Positions 46,159 to 56,089 of a DNA stretch of 64,000 nt are shown piece after piece; positions within the stretch are counted from its first letter, which is position 1; each line of letters begins with the position of its first letter. The stretch is taken from contig NC_007643.1 in assembly GCF_000013085.1 (NCBI RefSeq), positions 1,845,001 to 1,909,000 of the forward strand. The letters are read 5' to 3'. The translations under genes and the position numbers were made by a program. The notes beneath the pieces are model-generated. The model was given only the letters and a program-made list of their open reading frames with translations, searched no databases and was not told the DNA's origin. This stretch comes from Rhodospirillum rubrum ATCC 11170 (GTDB lineage: Bacteria > Pseudomonadota > Alphaproteobacteria > Rhodospirillales > Rhodospirillaceae).

Positions 46159-48225
46159 ATGTCTTCCGCCCTCCCGCCTTTTCGCCCCTCTCTCGTCTCC
46201 GACCCGTTGTCGGCAAGGCAAGACCCCTCCCTTCCCGGCATTCTCCCGGTCAGCGCGCCGATCCTGATCGAGGATATCGGGCCGCGGGTGAGCGACGGCC
46301 GCTATCCGATCAAGCGGGTCTTGGGCGAGGGCGTGGTGGTCAGCGCGGCGGTTTTTCGCGATGGCCATGTGCCGCTGGCCGCCGCCCTGCTGTGGCGCCG
46401 CTCCCCCCGGCCCGGGGAGCCCGCCGGGGGGCGGGGGGCGTGGCACGAGGTGCCCCTGACCCAGATCGAACCGGGGCTGGCGCGCTGGCGGGCCCGCTTC
46501 GATCCTCCCGCCATCGGTCGCTTTGATTACCTCATCGAGGCCTGGAGCGATGACTGGGCGGGCTGGCGCCACGATACCCTGATCAAACGCGACGCCGGGC
46601 TTGATCTTTCGCTGGAGGTCCTGGAGGGCATGGCCTTGATCGAGGCGACGATCGCCCGCATCGACGGCACGGACCAAGCCGCCGATCAAGGCTTGCTGAG
46701 CTCTTGGCTGGCCGATGCCCAAGGGCTGGAAACGGCCGGCGGCCGGGCGACCCTGATGCTGTCGGAGACCCTTGACGCGGTGATGGCCCGCCATCCCGAT
46801 CGCTCCGGGGCGGTGCGCTCGGGCCCGCCCTTGTCGGTGGTCGTCGATCCGCCGCGCGCCGGCTTCGCCGCTTGGTATGAGATGGCGCCGCGCTCCCAGG
46901 CCAGCGAGCCCGGGCGCTGGGGGACCTTCGCCGATTGCGCCGCCCGCCTGCCCGATATTCGCGCCATGGGCTTTGACACCTTGTATCTGATGCCCATCCA
47001 TCCGATCGGTCGCATCCACCGCAAGGGCCCCAACAACAGCCTGAAGGCGGGGCCCGACGATCCGGGCAGTCCCTATGCCATCGGCGCGGCCGAGGGCGGC
47101 CATACCGCCATCCACCCCGAATTGGGAACGCTCGATGAGTTTCGCGCCCTGGTCGCCCAGGCCGGGGAAATGGGCATGGATGTGGCCCTTGATATCGCCA
47201 TCCAATGCGCCCCCGACCACCCCTGGGTGAGCGAGCATCCCGAGTGGTTCGAATTTCGGCCCGACGGCACCATCAAATATGCCGAAAACCCGCCCAAGAA
47301 ATATCAAGACATCGTCAATCTCGCCTTCTGGGGACCCCACCGCCAAGAGCTGTGGCTGGCCCTGCTTGAGGTTTTCACCTTCTGGGCCGAGCAGGGCGTG
47401 CGCGTCTTCCGCGTCGACAATCCCCACACCAAACCGGTGCCGTTCTGGGAATGGCTGATCGCCACGGTGAAGGCCCGCTATCCCGACTGCATTTTTCTGG
47501 CCGAGGCCTTTACCCGGCCGCCGATGATGAAAATGCTGGCCAAGATCGGCTTCACCCAATCCTACAGCTATTTCACCTGGAGGACGACCAAGGCCGAGCT
47601 GACCAGCTATATGGAAGAGCTGGTCGAGGATGATCCCGCCGATTACATGCGGGTCAATTTCTTCGCCAATACCCCCGATATCTTGCCCTTTCACCTGCAG
47701 ACCGGCGGTCGGCCGGCCTTCATGCAGCGCCTTGTTCTCGCCGCCACGCTGTCAAGCGTCTATGGCATCCATAACGGCTTCGAGCTGTGCGAGAACGCGG
47801 CGATCCCGGGCAAGGAGGAATACGCCGACAGCGAGAAGTATGACTTCAAGCCCCGCGACTGGAACGCCGAGGGCAACATCAAGGATCTGATCGCCAAGGT
47901 GAACTGGATCCGCAACGAAAACCCGGCCCTGCAAGCCTTTCGGACCCTGCGGTTTTTCCGCGCCGACAACGACCAGATCCTGTTCTACGGCAAGATGACC
48001 GGGGATCGGGCCAATATCATCCTCGTGGCCGTCAATCTTGATCCCCATGCCGGCCAGGGCGGGCTGCTGTGGTTGCCGCTGGCCGAAATGGGCCTCAGCG
48101 ATGGACAGCCCTTCATTGTCGAAGAGTTGCTGTCGGGAACCCGGCTGGAATGGACGGGCAGCCCCCATCACTACTGGTTCGATCCGGCGACCAACCCCGC
48201 CGCCATCTTTCGCATCACCCCCTGA
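46159..48225 (+). CDS. glgE: Alpha-1,4-glucan:maltose-1-phosphate maltosyltransferase
   Basis: GH13_3 enzyme extending alpha-1,4-glucan with maltose-1-phosphate as donor. 688 residues: an N-terminal beta-sandwich domain, a long helical insert at about 150-230, and the (beta/alpha)8 catalytic domain. The nucleophile Asp420 (FRVDNPHTKP) and the acid/base Glu449 (FLAEAFTRP) are 29 residues apart, as are Asp394 and Glu423 in Streptomyces GlgE. ATG 46159 is preceded by AGAAGGA. It opens the glgE-treS/mak-glgX-malQ run; treS starts 30 bases downstream. Confidence 0.96.
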   Translation: MSSALPPFRPSLVSDPLSARQDPSLPGILPVSAPILIEDIGPRVSDGRYPIKRVLGEGVVVSAAVFRDGHVPLAAALLWRRSPRPGEPAGGRGAWHEVPLTQIEPGLARWRARFDPPAIGRFDYLIEAWSDDWAGWRHDTLIKRDAGLDLSLEVLEGMALIEATIARIDGTDQAADQGLLSSWLADAQGLETAGGRATLMLSETLDAVMARHPDRSGAVRSGPPLSVVVDPPRAGFAAWYEMAPRSQASEPGRWGTFADCAARLPDIRAMGFDTLYLMPIHPIGRIHRKGPNNSLKAGPDDPGSPYAIGAAEGGHTAIHPELGTLDEFRALVAQAGEMGMDVALDIAIQCAPDHPWVSEHPEWFEFRPDGTIKYAENPPKKYQDIVNLAFWGPHRQELWLALLEVFTFWAEQGVRVFRVDNPHTKPVPFWEWLIATVKARYPDCIFLAEAFTRPPMMKMLAKIGFTQSYSYFTWRTTKAELTSYMEELVEDDPADYMRVNFFANTPDILPFHLQTGGRPAFMQRLVLAATLSSVYGIHNGFELCENAAIPGKEEYADSEKYDFKPRDWNAEGNIKDLIAKVNWIRNENPALQAFRTLRFFRADNDQILFYGKMTGDRANIILVAVNLDPHAGQGGLLWLPLAEMGLSDGQPFIVEELLSGTRLEWTGSPHHYWFDPATNPAAIFRITP

Positions 48226-48255
48226 GTCCCGTTTCGCCGGCAACCGGAGCCTTCC

Positions 48256-51200
48256 ATGAGCGACTTCCTATGGTACAAGGACGCCATCGTCTATCAGCTT
48301 CATGTAAAAGCCTTTTTTGATTCGAACGGTGACGGGTTCGGCGATTTCAAGGGGCTGACCGAAAAGCTGGATTACCTCTCCGATCTTGGGGTGACGGCGG
48401 TGTGGATCTTGCCGTTCTATCCCTCGCCGCTGCGCGATGACGGCTATGACATCGCCGATTACAAGGCCATCCACCGCGCCTATGGCACCATGGGCGATTT
48501 CCGCCGCTTCGTGCGCGAGGCCCATGAGCGCGGGTTGAAGGTCATCACCGAACTGGTGATCAATCACACCAGCGATCAGCACGCCTGGTTCCAGCGCGCC
48601 CGCGAAGCCAAGCCCGGCAGCAAGGCCCGCGACATGTACGTGTGGTCCGACACCGACCAGCGCTATTTGGATACGCGCATCATTTTCACCGATACCGAAA
48701 CCTCGAACTGGGCCTGGGATCCGCTGGCCAAGGCCTATTACTGGCACCGCTTCTTCGCCCATCAGCCCGATCTCAACTGGGACAATCCGCGAATTTTCGA
48801 GGAGATCACCCGGGTGATGAAGTTCTGGCTTGATTGCGGCGTCGATGGCATGCGCCTGGACGCCATTCCTTATTTGGTCGAACGCGACGGCACGAATAAC
48901 GAAAACCTGCCCGAAACCCATGTCGTCCTCAAGCGGCTGCGCGCTTGGCTTGATGCCCATTATGAAGACCGGATGTTCCTGGCCGAGGCCAATCAATGGC
49001 CCGAGGACGTGCGCGAGTATTTCGGCGAAGCCGGCGACGAATGCCACATGGCCTTCCACTTTCCGGTGATGCCGCGCATCTATATGGCCGTGGCCCAGGA
49101 AGACCGCCATCCGATCACCGATATCATGCGCCAGACCCCGGAGATCCCAGCGGCTTGCCAATGGGCGATCTTCCTGCGCAATCACGATGAACTGACGCTC
49201 GAAATGGTCACCGACCGCGAGCGCGACTATATGAACACCTTCTATGCCAATGATTCGCGGGCCCGAATCAACGTCGGCATCCGTCGGCGCCTGGCGCCTT
49301 TGCTTGATAACGATCGCCGCAAGATCGAATTGCTCAACAGCCTTTTGATGTCGATGCCGGGTACGCCGATCATCTATTACGGCGACGAGATCGGCATGGG
49401 CGACAATATTTTCCTGGGCGATCGCGATGGCGTGCGCACGCCCATGCAATGGTCGCCCGACCGCAACGGCGGCTTTTCGCGGGCCGATCCCGCCTCGCTT
49501 TATCTGCCGACGATCATGGATGCGGTCTATGGCTTCTTCGCCGTCAATGTCGAGGCCCAGTCGCGCTCGCCATCCTCGCTGCTCAACTGGATGCGCCGGC
49601 TGATCGCCGTGCGCAAGCGCCACCCCTCCTTCGGGCGCGGCACCTTGCGCTTTCTCTATCCCGGCAACCGCAAGATCCTGGCTTACTTGCGGGAATTCGA
49701 GGGCGAGGTGATCTTGTGCGTGGCCAATCTGTCGCGTGCCCCGCAGCCGGCCGAATTGGGGCTGGCCGAGTTTTCCGGGCGGGTTCCGGTCGAGATGCTG
49801 GGCAACAGCGTCTTTCCGCCGATCGGCGAGTTGCACTATTTCATCACCCTGCCGGCCTATGGCTTCTATTGGTTCCGCCTGTCGAAGGGCGAGGGGCCGA
49901 GCTGGCATGAACCGCCGGTCGAGCCCTTGCCCGATCTTTCGACCCTGGTTCTTCCCCGTATCTGGGACAGCCTGGGCAGCGATGGGCCCTTGCGCCAGAT
50001 CCAGGGGGATATCCTGCCGGCCTTCCTGCCCAAGCAACGCTGGTTCTCTGGCAAGGAGCATTCCCTGCGCGGCGTCGAGATGACCGACCACGCGGTGATT
50101 TCGGCCCCCGGCGCCGCTTCGGGCTGGATGCTCGCCCTGTGGCGCGCCGATTACAAGGATGGCGCCCCGGGGCAAACCTTCCAATTGCCCCTTGATATCG
50201 CCTGGGAAAGTCGCGAGGACGATCCCTTGTCCCGGCTGCTGCCCTTTACCTTGGCCCGGGTGCGGCGGGTCAACCGCGTTGGCGCCCTCTATGACGCCAT
50301 GGCCGGCCCGGCTTTCCCGCTCGCCTTGGTGCAGGCGATGGCCGAAGGCGCGAACGTGACGACGGCCAAGGGCGGCGGTTTGCGCTTCACCCGGACCCAG
50401 GCCTTCCCCGCCGGCCCGCTTCCCGGCCCCGAAGCGGTGGCCCGCCTGGGGCGTGAGCAATCCAACACCTCGATCAAACTTGGCGAGGATATGGTTCTCA
50501 AGCTCTATCGCCGGGTCGAGGCCGGGATTCATCCAGAAATCGAAATCGGCCGCTTCCTGACCGATGTCGCCGGCTTCGCCAACGCCCCGCCGCTGCTTGG
50601 CGCGCTCGAGCATATCGATGCTAAGGGCGCCATCTCGGCCCTGGCGGTGCTGCAGGGCTTCGTGCGCAATCAGGGCGATGGCTGGGACTACATGCTGGCC
50701 TATCTCGACCGCTTCCTCGACGACAGGGCCCAGGCGCCGGCCGAGGTCGGCGAGGGCGGCGGGCCGGCCGGCTCGCCCCATGGCATCATCCACGCCCAGG
50801 CCGATATCCTTGGCCAGCGCGTCGCCGAGCTTCACCACGCCTTCGCCACCCCGACCGAGGACCCGGCCTTTTCCGCCGAAGCCGTCGGGCCGGAGGATCT
50901 GGCGAGCTGGCGCGAGCAAGTGCGCACCCAGGCGGCCCAGGCCCGTCAGGCCCTTGACACCGCCTTGCCCGGGCTGTCCGCAGAGGTGGCGGGGCTGGTC
51001 ACCCGACTGCTGGACTGCTGGGAGCGGATCGACGCCCGCGTCGACGCGCCGATTTCTTTGGCCGAGGGGCTGGTCAAAACCCGCATCCATGGCGACCTTC
51101 ATCTGGGGCAGGTGGTGGTGGTGCGCGATGACTTCCATATTCTCGATTTCGAGGGCGAGCCGGTGAAGGGACTGAGTGAGCGGCGCGACAAACACTGCCC

Positions 51201-51558
51201 GTTGAAAGACGTGGCCGGCATGCTTCGCTCGTTCGATTACGCGGCGTGGTCGGCGGCGCTGAGCTTCCGCCAAACCCATGCCGAGGTGCGGATCGACGTA
51301 CTGCCCGCGCTTGGCGTTTGGCAGGAGGAAATCCGCGAGGCTTTCCTCGCCGGCTATGACCGGGCCATCGCCGGATGTCCCTCGGTTCCGGCCCTTGAGG
51401 AGGGGCGAAGGGACCTCCTTTCACTATTCATGCTGGAAAAAGCCCTCTATGAGGTATCTTACGAAGCCGCCAATCGTCCGGACTGGTTACGAATTCCCAT
51501 CGGCGGCGTTTTGCGCCTGCTTGGAGAGGGGCCATCGGACGAGATCAAACCGCGTTGA
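48256..51558 (+). CDS. treS: Trehalose synthase fused to maltokinase
   Basis: 1100 residues, a two-enzyme fusion. Residues 1 to about 550 are a GH13_16 trehalose synthase (trehalose to maltose isomerisation) with nucleophile Asp202 ([11 protein letters not shown]) and acid/base Glu244 ([10 protein letters not shown]). From about residue 575 ([18 protein letters not shown]) a maltokinase (Mak/Pep2) follows with the kinase motifs HGDLHLGQ at 945-952 and DFEGEP at 964-969. Together they deliver maltose-1-phosphate to GlgE. The last codons (DEIKPR) and stop lie in a repeat also found after the HEAT-repeat gene at 59954. Confidence 0.96.
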   Translation: MSDFLWYKDAIVYQLHVKAFFDSNGDGFGDFKGLTEKLDYLSDLGVTAVWILPFYPSPLRDDGYDIADYKAIHRAYGTMGDFRRFVREAHERGLKVITELVINHTSDQHAWFQRAREAKPGSKARDMYVWSDTDQRYLDTRIIFTDTETSNWAWDPLAKAYYWHRFFAHQPDLNWDNPRIFEEITRVMKFWLDCGVDGMRLDAIPYLVERDGTNNENLPETHVVLKRLRAWLDAHYEDRMFLAEANQWPEDVREYFGEAGDECHMAFHFPVMPRIYMAVAQEDRHPITDIMRQTPEIPAACQWAIFLRNHDELTLEMVTDRERDYMNTFYANDSRARINVGIRRRLAPLLDNDRRKIELLNSLLMSMPGTPIIYYGDEIGMGDNIFLGDRDGVRTPMQWSPDRNGGFSRADPASLYLPTIMDAVYGFFAVNVEAQSRSPSSLLNWMRRLIAVRKRHPSFGRGTLRFLYPGNRKILAYLREFEGEVILCVANLSRAPQPAELGLAEFSGRVPVEMLGNSVFPPIGELHYFITLPAYGFYWFRLSKGEGPSWHEPPVEPLPDLSTLVLPRIWDSLGSDGPLRQIQGDILPAFLPKQRWFSGKEHSLRGVEMTDHAVISAPGAASGWMLALWRADYKDGAPGQTFQLPLDIAWESREDDPLSRLLPFTLARVRRVNRVGALYDAMAGPAFPLALVQAMAEGANVTTAKGGGLRFTRTQAFPAGPLPGPEAVARLGREQSNTSIKLGEDMVLKLYRRVEAGIHPEIEIGRFLTDVAGFANAPPLLGALEHIDAKGAISALAVLQGFVRNQGDGWDYMLAYLDRFLDDRAQAPAEVGEGGGPAGSPHGIIHAQADILGQRVAELHHAFATPTEDPAFSAEAVGPEDLASWREQVRTQAAQARQALDTALPGLSAEVAGLVTRLLDCWERIDARVDAPISLAEGLVKTRIHGDLHLGQVVVVRDDFHILDFEGEPVKGLSERRDKHCPLKDVAGMLRSFDYAAWSAALSFRQTHAEVRIDVLPALGVWQEEIREAFLAGYDRAIAGCPSVPALEEGRRDLLSLFMLEKALYEVSYEAANRPDWLRIPIGGVLRLLGEGPSDEIKPR

Positions 51559-51611
51559 ACCAGAGTCCTTTGACGCAGATATTTTGATCTGAATTCAATA
51601 AGATAGGGTGG
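51543..51611. repeat. Imperfect inverted repeat at the treS-mak 3' end
   Basis: AGATCAAACCGCGTTGAA at the left contains the treS stop; the right part TTTGACGCAGATATTTTGATCT is its reverse complement with a 4-base insertion. The following GATCTGAATTCAATAAGAT matches GATCTAAATTCAATAGAT after 59980, so the two elements are related copies. Confidence 0.7.
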
Positions 51612-51673
51612 CTAAAGCGCGGATTGGCCGGTGACCGGTCGTCCGCTTGCCGCCCTAAGGAGGACGTCCCAGC

Positions 51674-53863
51674 ATGCCGCTTACGCGACCGCGAGTCTGG
51701 CCCGGCCGCCCCTATCCCCTTGGCGGGACCTGGGATGGCCGGGGGGTCAATTTTGCGTTGTTTTCCGAGCATGCGGAAAAGGTGGAACTTTGCCTTTTCG
51801 ACGGGGATGACGGCCGGGAACTCTCGCGCGTTCCTCTTCCCGAATACACCGATGAGATTTGGCATGGCTATCTGCCCGACGTTCGCCCGGGCCAGCGCTA
51901 CGGCTATCGGGTTTACGGCCCCTATGCCCCCCATGCCGGCCATCGTTTCAATCCCAACAAGCTGGTGCTCGACCCTTACGCCCGTTCGTGGGGCGGGCGC
52001 CTGCAGTGGACCGATGCCCATTTCGGCTATCGCTTCGGCGCGGCGTCGGAAGATCTGACCTTCGACACCCGCGACAATTCCGCCTTCATGCCCAAATGCG
52101 TCATCGTCGAAACCGCCTTCACCTGGGATGACGACCGCGCCCCGCGCCGGCCCTGGCACGACAGCGTGTTGTACGAGCTTCACGTCAAGGGCTTCACCAT
52201 CCGCCATCCCGAGGTGCCGCGCGCCATTCGCGGCACCTTCGCCGGCATGTCGACCCAGGCGGTGGTGTCCTATCTGAAATCCCTGGGCATCACGGCGATC
52301 GAGCTTTTGCCGGTTCAGGCCTTTGTCGATGAGCGCCATCTGGTCAAGAACAACTTGACCAATTATTGGGGTTACGCCTCGCTGGGTTATTTCGCCCCCC
52401 AGCCGTCCTATCTGGCCAGCGGCAAGCTGGGCGAGTTCAAGACCTTCGTGCAGGTCATGCATGACGCCGGCATCGAGGTTATCCTTGATGTCGTTTACAA
52501 CCATACGGCCGAGGGCAATCACCTTGGCCCGACCTTCAGTTTCAAAGGCATCGACAACGCCAGCTATTACCGGCTGGTGCCGGGCAACGAGCGTTTCTAC
52601 GCCGACAGCACGGGCTGCGGCAACGCGCTCAACCTGCGCCACCCCCGGGTTTTGCAGATGGTCATGGACTCGCTGCGCTATTGGGTGCGCGAGATGCATG
52701 TCGATGGTTTCCGCTTCGATCTGGCGACGACCCTGGCCCGCGACCACGGCCGCTTCGATCCCCATTCCGCCTTTATCGAGGCCCTGCGCCAGGATCCGGT
52801 GCTCTCCACCGTCAAGCTGATCGCCGAGCCCTGGGACGTCGGCGATGGCGGCTACCGGCTGGGCGGCTTCCCCCCGGGCTTCGCCGAATGGAATGACCGT
52901 TACCGCGATACCGTGCGGCGCTTTTGGAAGGGCGATCGCGGGCAGGTGGCCGATCTGGCGACCCGGCTGACCGGGTCTTCGGACCTGTTCGCCAATCGCG
53001 GCCGCTGCCCCTGGGCCAGCATCAATTTCGTCACCGCCCATGACGGGTTCACCCTGGCCGATCTTGTCTCCTACAACGGCAAGCACAACGAGGCCAATGG
53101 CGAGAACAACCGGGACGGCACGGATAACAACAATTCGTGGAACCACGGGATTGAAGGGCCGACCTCGGATCCGTCGATCCAGGCCTTGCGCCGTCGGCAG
53201 GTGCGGAACTTCCTTGCCACCTTGCTGTTGTCGCAAGGGGTGCCGATGCTGGTGGCCGGCGATGAATTCGGGCGCAGCCAGCGCGGCAACAACAATCCCT
53301 ACTGCCAGGACAACGAGATTTCCTGGATCAATTGGGCGGCGATCGATGCCGAGGGCCAGTCCCTCGCCCGCATGGTGCGCTGGCTGATACGCTTGCGCCG
53401 GCGCCATATCGTCTTTCATCGCAACCGCTTCTTTCACGGAACGACCCTGCGCGGCACCGATGTCAAGGACATCACCTGGCTTGAGCCCGACGGCCGCGAG
53501 CGCTCCGATGCCCGCGATTGGACCGACCCGGAAGAGCGTTTCCTGGCCTTTCTCATCCGCGGCGAGGCCGGCGAGTACTTTGTGACCGAAATGGGCGATC
53601 CCGAGCCCGATCATAGCTTTTTGGTAGCCCTGAACGCCGATTCCCGCCCGGTGCCGATGCTTCTGCCCGTGCTGACGGCGGGCACGCGCTGGGTCTTGCT
53701 GTTCGACACGGCGCGGCCGGGGGCGGAACGGCGCCCGGCCCCGGCCGACGGCAAGATGTATTCGGTGGAGGGGCGATCGCTGACGGTGTTCCGGCGCGAG
53801 CCGGGACTGCGGGATGGGGATGGGGATGGTCCCTGGGAATTGGATGGCTTCCCCGAGGTATGA
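51674..53863 (+). CDS. glgX: Glycogen debranching enzyme GlgX
   Basis: GH13_11 isoamylase-type debranching enzyme, 729 residues. CBM48 domain at the N-terminus (GRPYPLGGTWDGRGVNFALF), then the catalytic barrel with Asp349 (VDGFRFDLATTL), Glu385 (LIAEPWDVG) and the HDGFTLADLVSYNGKHNEAN segment typical of GlgX/TreX. ATG 51674 follows AAGGAGGACG. It hydrolyses alpha-1,6 branches of the glucan; the linear products are then substrates for MalQ encoded next. The gap to treS (115 bases) holds a repeat. Confidence 0.96.
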   Translation: MPLTRPRVWPGRPYPLGGTWDGRGVNFALFSEHAEKVELCLFDGDDGRELSRVPLPEYTDEIWHGYLPDVRPGQRYGYRVYGPYAPHAGHRFNPNKLVLDPYARSWGGRLQWTDAHFGYRFGAASEDLTFDTRDNSAFMPKCVIVETAFTWDDDRAPRRPWHDSVLYELHVKGFTIRHPEVPRAIRGTFAGMSTQAVVSYLKSLGITAIELLPVQAFVDERHLVKNNLTNYWGYASLGYFAPQPSYLASGKLGEFKTFVQVMHDAGIEVILDVVYNHTAEGNHLGPTFSFKGIDNASYYRLVPGNERFYADSTGCGNALNLRHPRVLQMVMDSLRYWVREMHVDGFRFDLATTLARDHGRFDPHSAFIEALRQDPVLSTVKLIAEPWDVGDGGYRLGGFPPGFAEWNDRYRDTVRRFWKGDRGQVADLATRLTGSSDLFANRGRCPWASINFVTAHDGFTLADLVSYNGKHNEANGENNRDGTDNNNSWNHGIEGPTSDPSIQALRRRQVRNFLATLLLSQGVPMLVAGDEFGRSQRGNNNPYCQDNEISWINWAAIDAEGQSLARMVRWLIRLRRRHIVFHRNRFFHGTTLRGTDVKDITWLEPDGRERSDARDWTDPEERFLAFLIRGEAGEYFVTEMGDPEPDHSFLVALNADSRPVPMLLPVLTAGTRWVLLFDTARPGAERRPAPADGKMYSVEGRSLTVFRREPGLRDGDGDGPWELDGFPEV

Positions 53864-53894
53864 AGGGGGGGCCCAAGGGTGGAGAGAGGGACGG

Positions 53895-56081
53895 ATGACG
53901 GACGGCACCCCCGGAGTATTGAGGGTTCTTGCGGAACGGGCAGGGGTTATCGACCGCTGTTATGATGCTTTCGGATCGTTGATGGTCGCCCCCGACGCGG
54001 CGCTGAAGGCGGCTTTGGCGGCTTTGGGCTGGCCGGCGGAGGACGAGGCGCAGGCGGCGCGGTCGCTGGCCGCCCTTGAGGCCGCCCCCTGGGCCGAGGC
54101 GCTGCCGCCTTGCGTCATCCATCGCCTGGGTGACACGCCCGCCGTCCTGACGGTGCCGGTGGTGACGACGGGCGACTCGTTTGGCCCCGGCCGCTGGAGT
54201 CTGACCCCCGAGGAGGGAGCGCAAGCCCTACCGGCGACCGGGACCTTCGATCCACAAAGCCTGACGGTCGAGGAGTCGGGGCCGGAGGGTAAGACACGGC
54301 GCCGCCTTGACCTCGGCCTCGATCTGCCGATGGGGTATCATCGCCTGCGCGTCGAGGGACTTGCCCCGACGGCGCTGGAGACCGTGCTGATCGTCGCGCC
54401 CAGGCGCTGTTGGCTGCCCGAGGGCTGGGAAGACCGCGAGGGGCCGCGTTTGTGGGGCGTGGCGACCCAGGTTCATGGCCTGCGCAGTCTCAACGACTGG
54501 GGAATGGGCGATTTCGACTCGTTGGCCGTGCTGGCGCGGCTGACCGGCCGCCAGGGCGGTGATCTGTTGGGCGTCAGCCCGCTTCACGCGCTGTTTCCGG
54601 CCCGCCCGCTTCATGCCAGCCCCTATTCGCCCAACTCCCGGCTGTTCCTCAATCCGCTCTATATCTCGATCCCCAGCGTTCCGGAATACGACCTCAGCCC
54701 CGAGCTTGCCGCCTTCACCAACGATCTCGGCGCCCTTCAGCAGCCCGAACTGATCGATCTCGCGGCGGTCGCCGAGGGCAAATGGTCGGCTTTGGCCATT
54801 CTTCACCGGCGTTTTGTCGCCCAGCACCTCGGACGGCGGACGCCGCGCGGCCAAGCCTTTACCGCCTTCCTGAAAGAGGGCGGGGAGCACCTTGAAAAAT
54901 TTGCCATTTTCCAGACCCTGTCCGAGCACTTCAAGGAGAGGGGGTGGTCGTGGCGCGACTGGCCGGCTGAGTTTCACGATCCGGCGGCGCCGGCGGTGGC
55001 CGCGTTCGCCGGCGAGCAGGCGGCCCGGGTGCTGTTCCATCAATGGTGCCAGTTCGAGGCCGATCGCCAATTGGCGCTGGTGGCCAAGGCTGCGGCCGAT
55101 GCCGGTCAGCGCGTCGGGCTGTACCGCGACCTCGCCCTGGGGTCCGATCCCACCGGCGCCGATTGCTGGGCCCTGCGCGGGGTCATGGCCGAGGGGTTGT
55201 CGGTGGGCGCCCCCCCCGATCCGTGGAACGCCAAGGGCCAGAACTGGGGATTCCCGCCCTTTCACCCCGGCCACCTGCGCCAAGCCGCCTATCAGCCCTT
55301 CGCCCGGATGATCCGCGCCAATATGCGCGAGGCCGGGGCCCTGCGCATGGATCATGTGCTGGGGCTGATGCGGCTGTTTTGCATTCCCTGGGGGATGGAG
55401 GGCCGCGAGGGCTTCTATCTGAGGATGCCCTTCGAGGATCTTCTGGCCGTTCTCGCCCTGGAAAGCCACCGGGCGCGCTGCATCGTCGTTGGCGAAGATC
55501 TGGGCACCGTGCCCGACGGCTTCCGCGATCGCATGCGCGAGGCGGCGGTGCTGTCTTATCGGTTGTTCTTCTTTGAACGGGGCCACGATCAGGCGCTGAC
55601 CCCCCCGGAAGCCTATCCCCGCTTGGCCACCGTCGCCGCGTCGACCCATGATCTGCCGACCCTGGCCGGGTTCTGGGCCGGGCGCGATCTGGCGTGGAAA
55701 AACGACCTCGATCTGTTTCCCTCCGAGCAGGCGCGCAACGCCGAAAGCATGGATCGCCACAACGATCGGCCGCGAATCCGCGCGACTCTGGCGGCGGCGG
55801 GAACGCCGCTGTCTGACCCCGGGACCTTCACGCCCCCCCCCGAACTGGTGCCGGCGGTGACGGCGTGGCTGGCCCGCACCCCCAGCCTTATTCTCATGCT
55901 TCAAATTGAAGACGTGCTGGAAATGCCCGAACAGGCCAATATGCCGGGAACCATCGATCAGCATCCCAACTGGCGCCGACGAATTCCGCTGGCGGTGGAG
56001 GCTTTGGAGGTGGACGGAAGGCTGGGCCGTCTGGCATGTATCCTGGCGTCCCACGGACGGGGGGCGGCAGCAAAAAGGTAA
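53895..56081 (+). CDS. malQ: 4-alpha-glucanotransferase (amylomaltase)
   Basis: GH77 disproportionating enzyme, 728 residues, close to bacterial MalQ of the longer type with an N-terminal domain of about 140 residues. Catalytic residues: Asp486 (ALRMDHVLGLMRLF) and Glu534 (IVVGEDLGTVPDGF), and the later motif STHDLPTLAGFW. Start ATG 53895 with GGAGAGAGGG upstream, 31 bases after glgX; an open frame to 53814 overlaps glgX and is not used. Confidence 0.95.
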   Translation: MTDGTPGVLRVLAERAGVIDRCYDAFGSLMVAPDAALKAALAALGWPAEDEAQAARSLAALEAAPWAEALPPCVIHRLGDTPAVLTVPVVTTGDSFGPGRWSLTPEEGAQALPATGTFDPQSLTVEESGPEGKTRRRLDLGLDLPMGYHRLRVEGLAPTALETVLIVAPRRCWLPEGWEDREGPRLWGVATQVHGLRSLNDWGMGDFDSLAVLARLTGRQGGDLLGVSPLHALFPARPLHASPYSPNSRLFLNPLYISIPSVPEYDLSPELAAFTNDLGALQQPELIDLAAVAEGKWSALAILHRRFVAQHLGRRTPRGQAFTAFLKEGGEHLEKFAIFQTLSEHFKERGWSWRDWPAEFHDPAAPAVAAFAGEQAARVLFHQWCQFEADRQLALVAKAAADAGQRVGLYRDLALGSDPTGADCWALRGVMAEGLSVGAPPDPWNAKGQNWGFPPFHPGHLRQAAYQPFARMIRANMREAGALRMDHVLGLMRLFCIPWGMEGREGFYLRMPFEDLLAVLALESHRARCIVVGEDLGTVPDGFRDRMREAAVLSYRLFFFERGHDQALTPPEAYPRLATVAASTHDLPTLAGFWAGRDLAWKNDLDLFPSEQARNAESMDRHNDRPRIRATLAAAGTPLSDPGTFTPPPELVPAVTAWLARTPSLILMLQIEDVLEMPEQANMPGTIDQHPNWRRRIPLAVEALEVDGRLGRLACILASHGRGAAAKR

Positions 56082-56089
56082 AGAAGACC

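Noticed and set aside
48268-51279. 1003-codon minus-strand open frame opposite treS-mak
   Set aside because: Composition typical of antisense frames in GC-rich DNA, no recognisable domain, and the plus strand encodes a complete well-known fusion enzyme.
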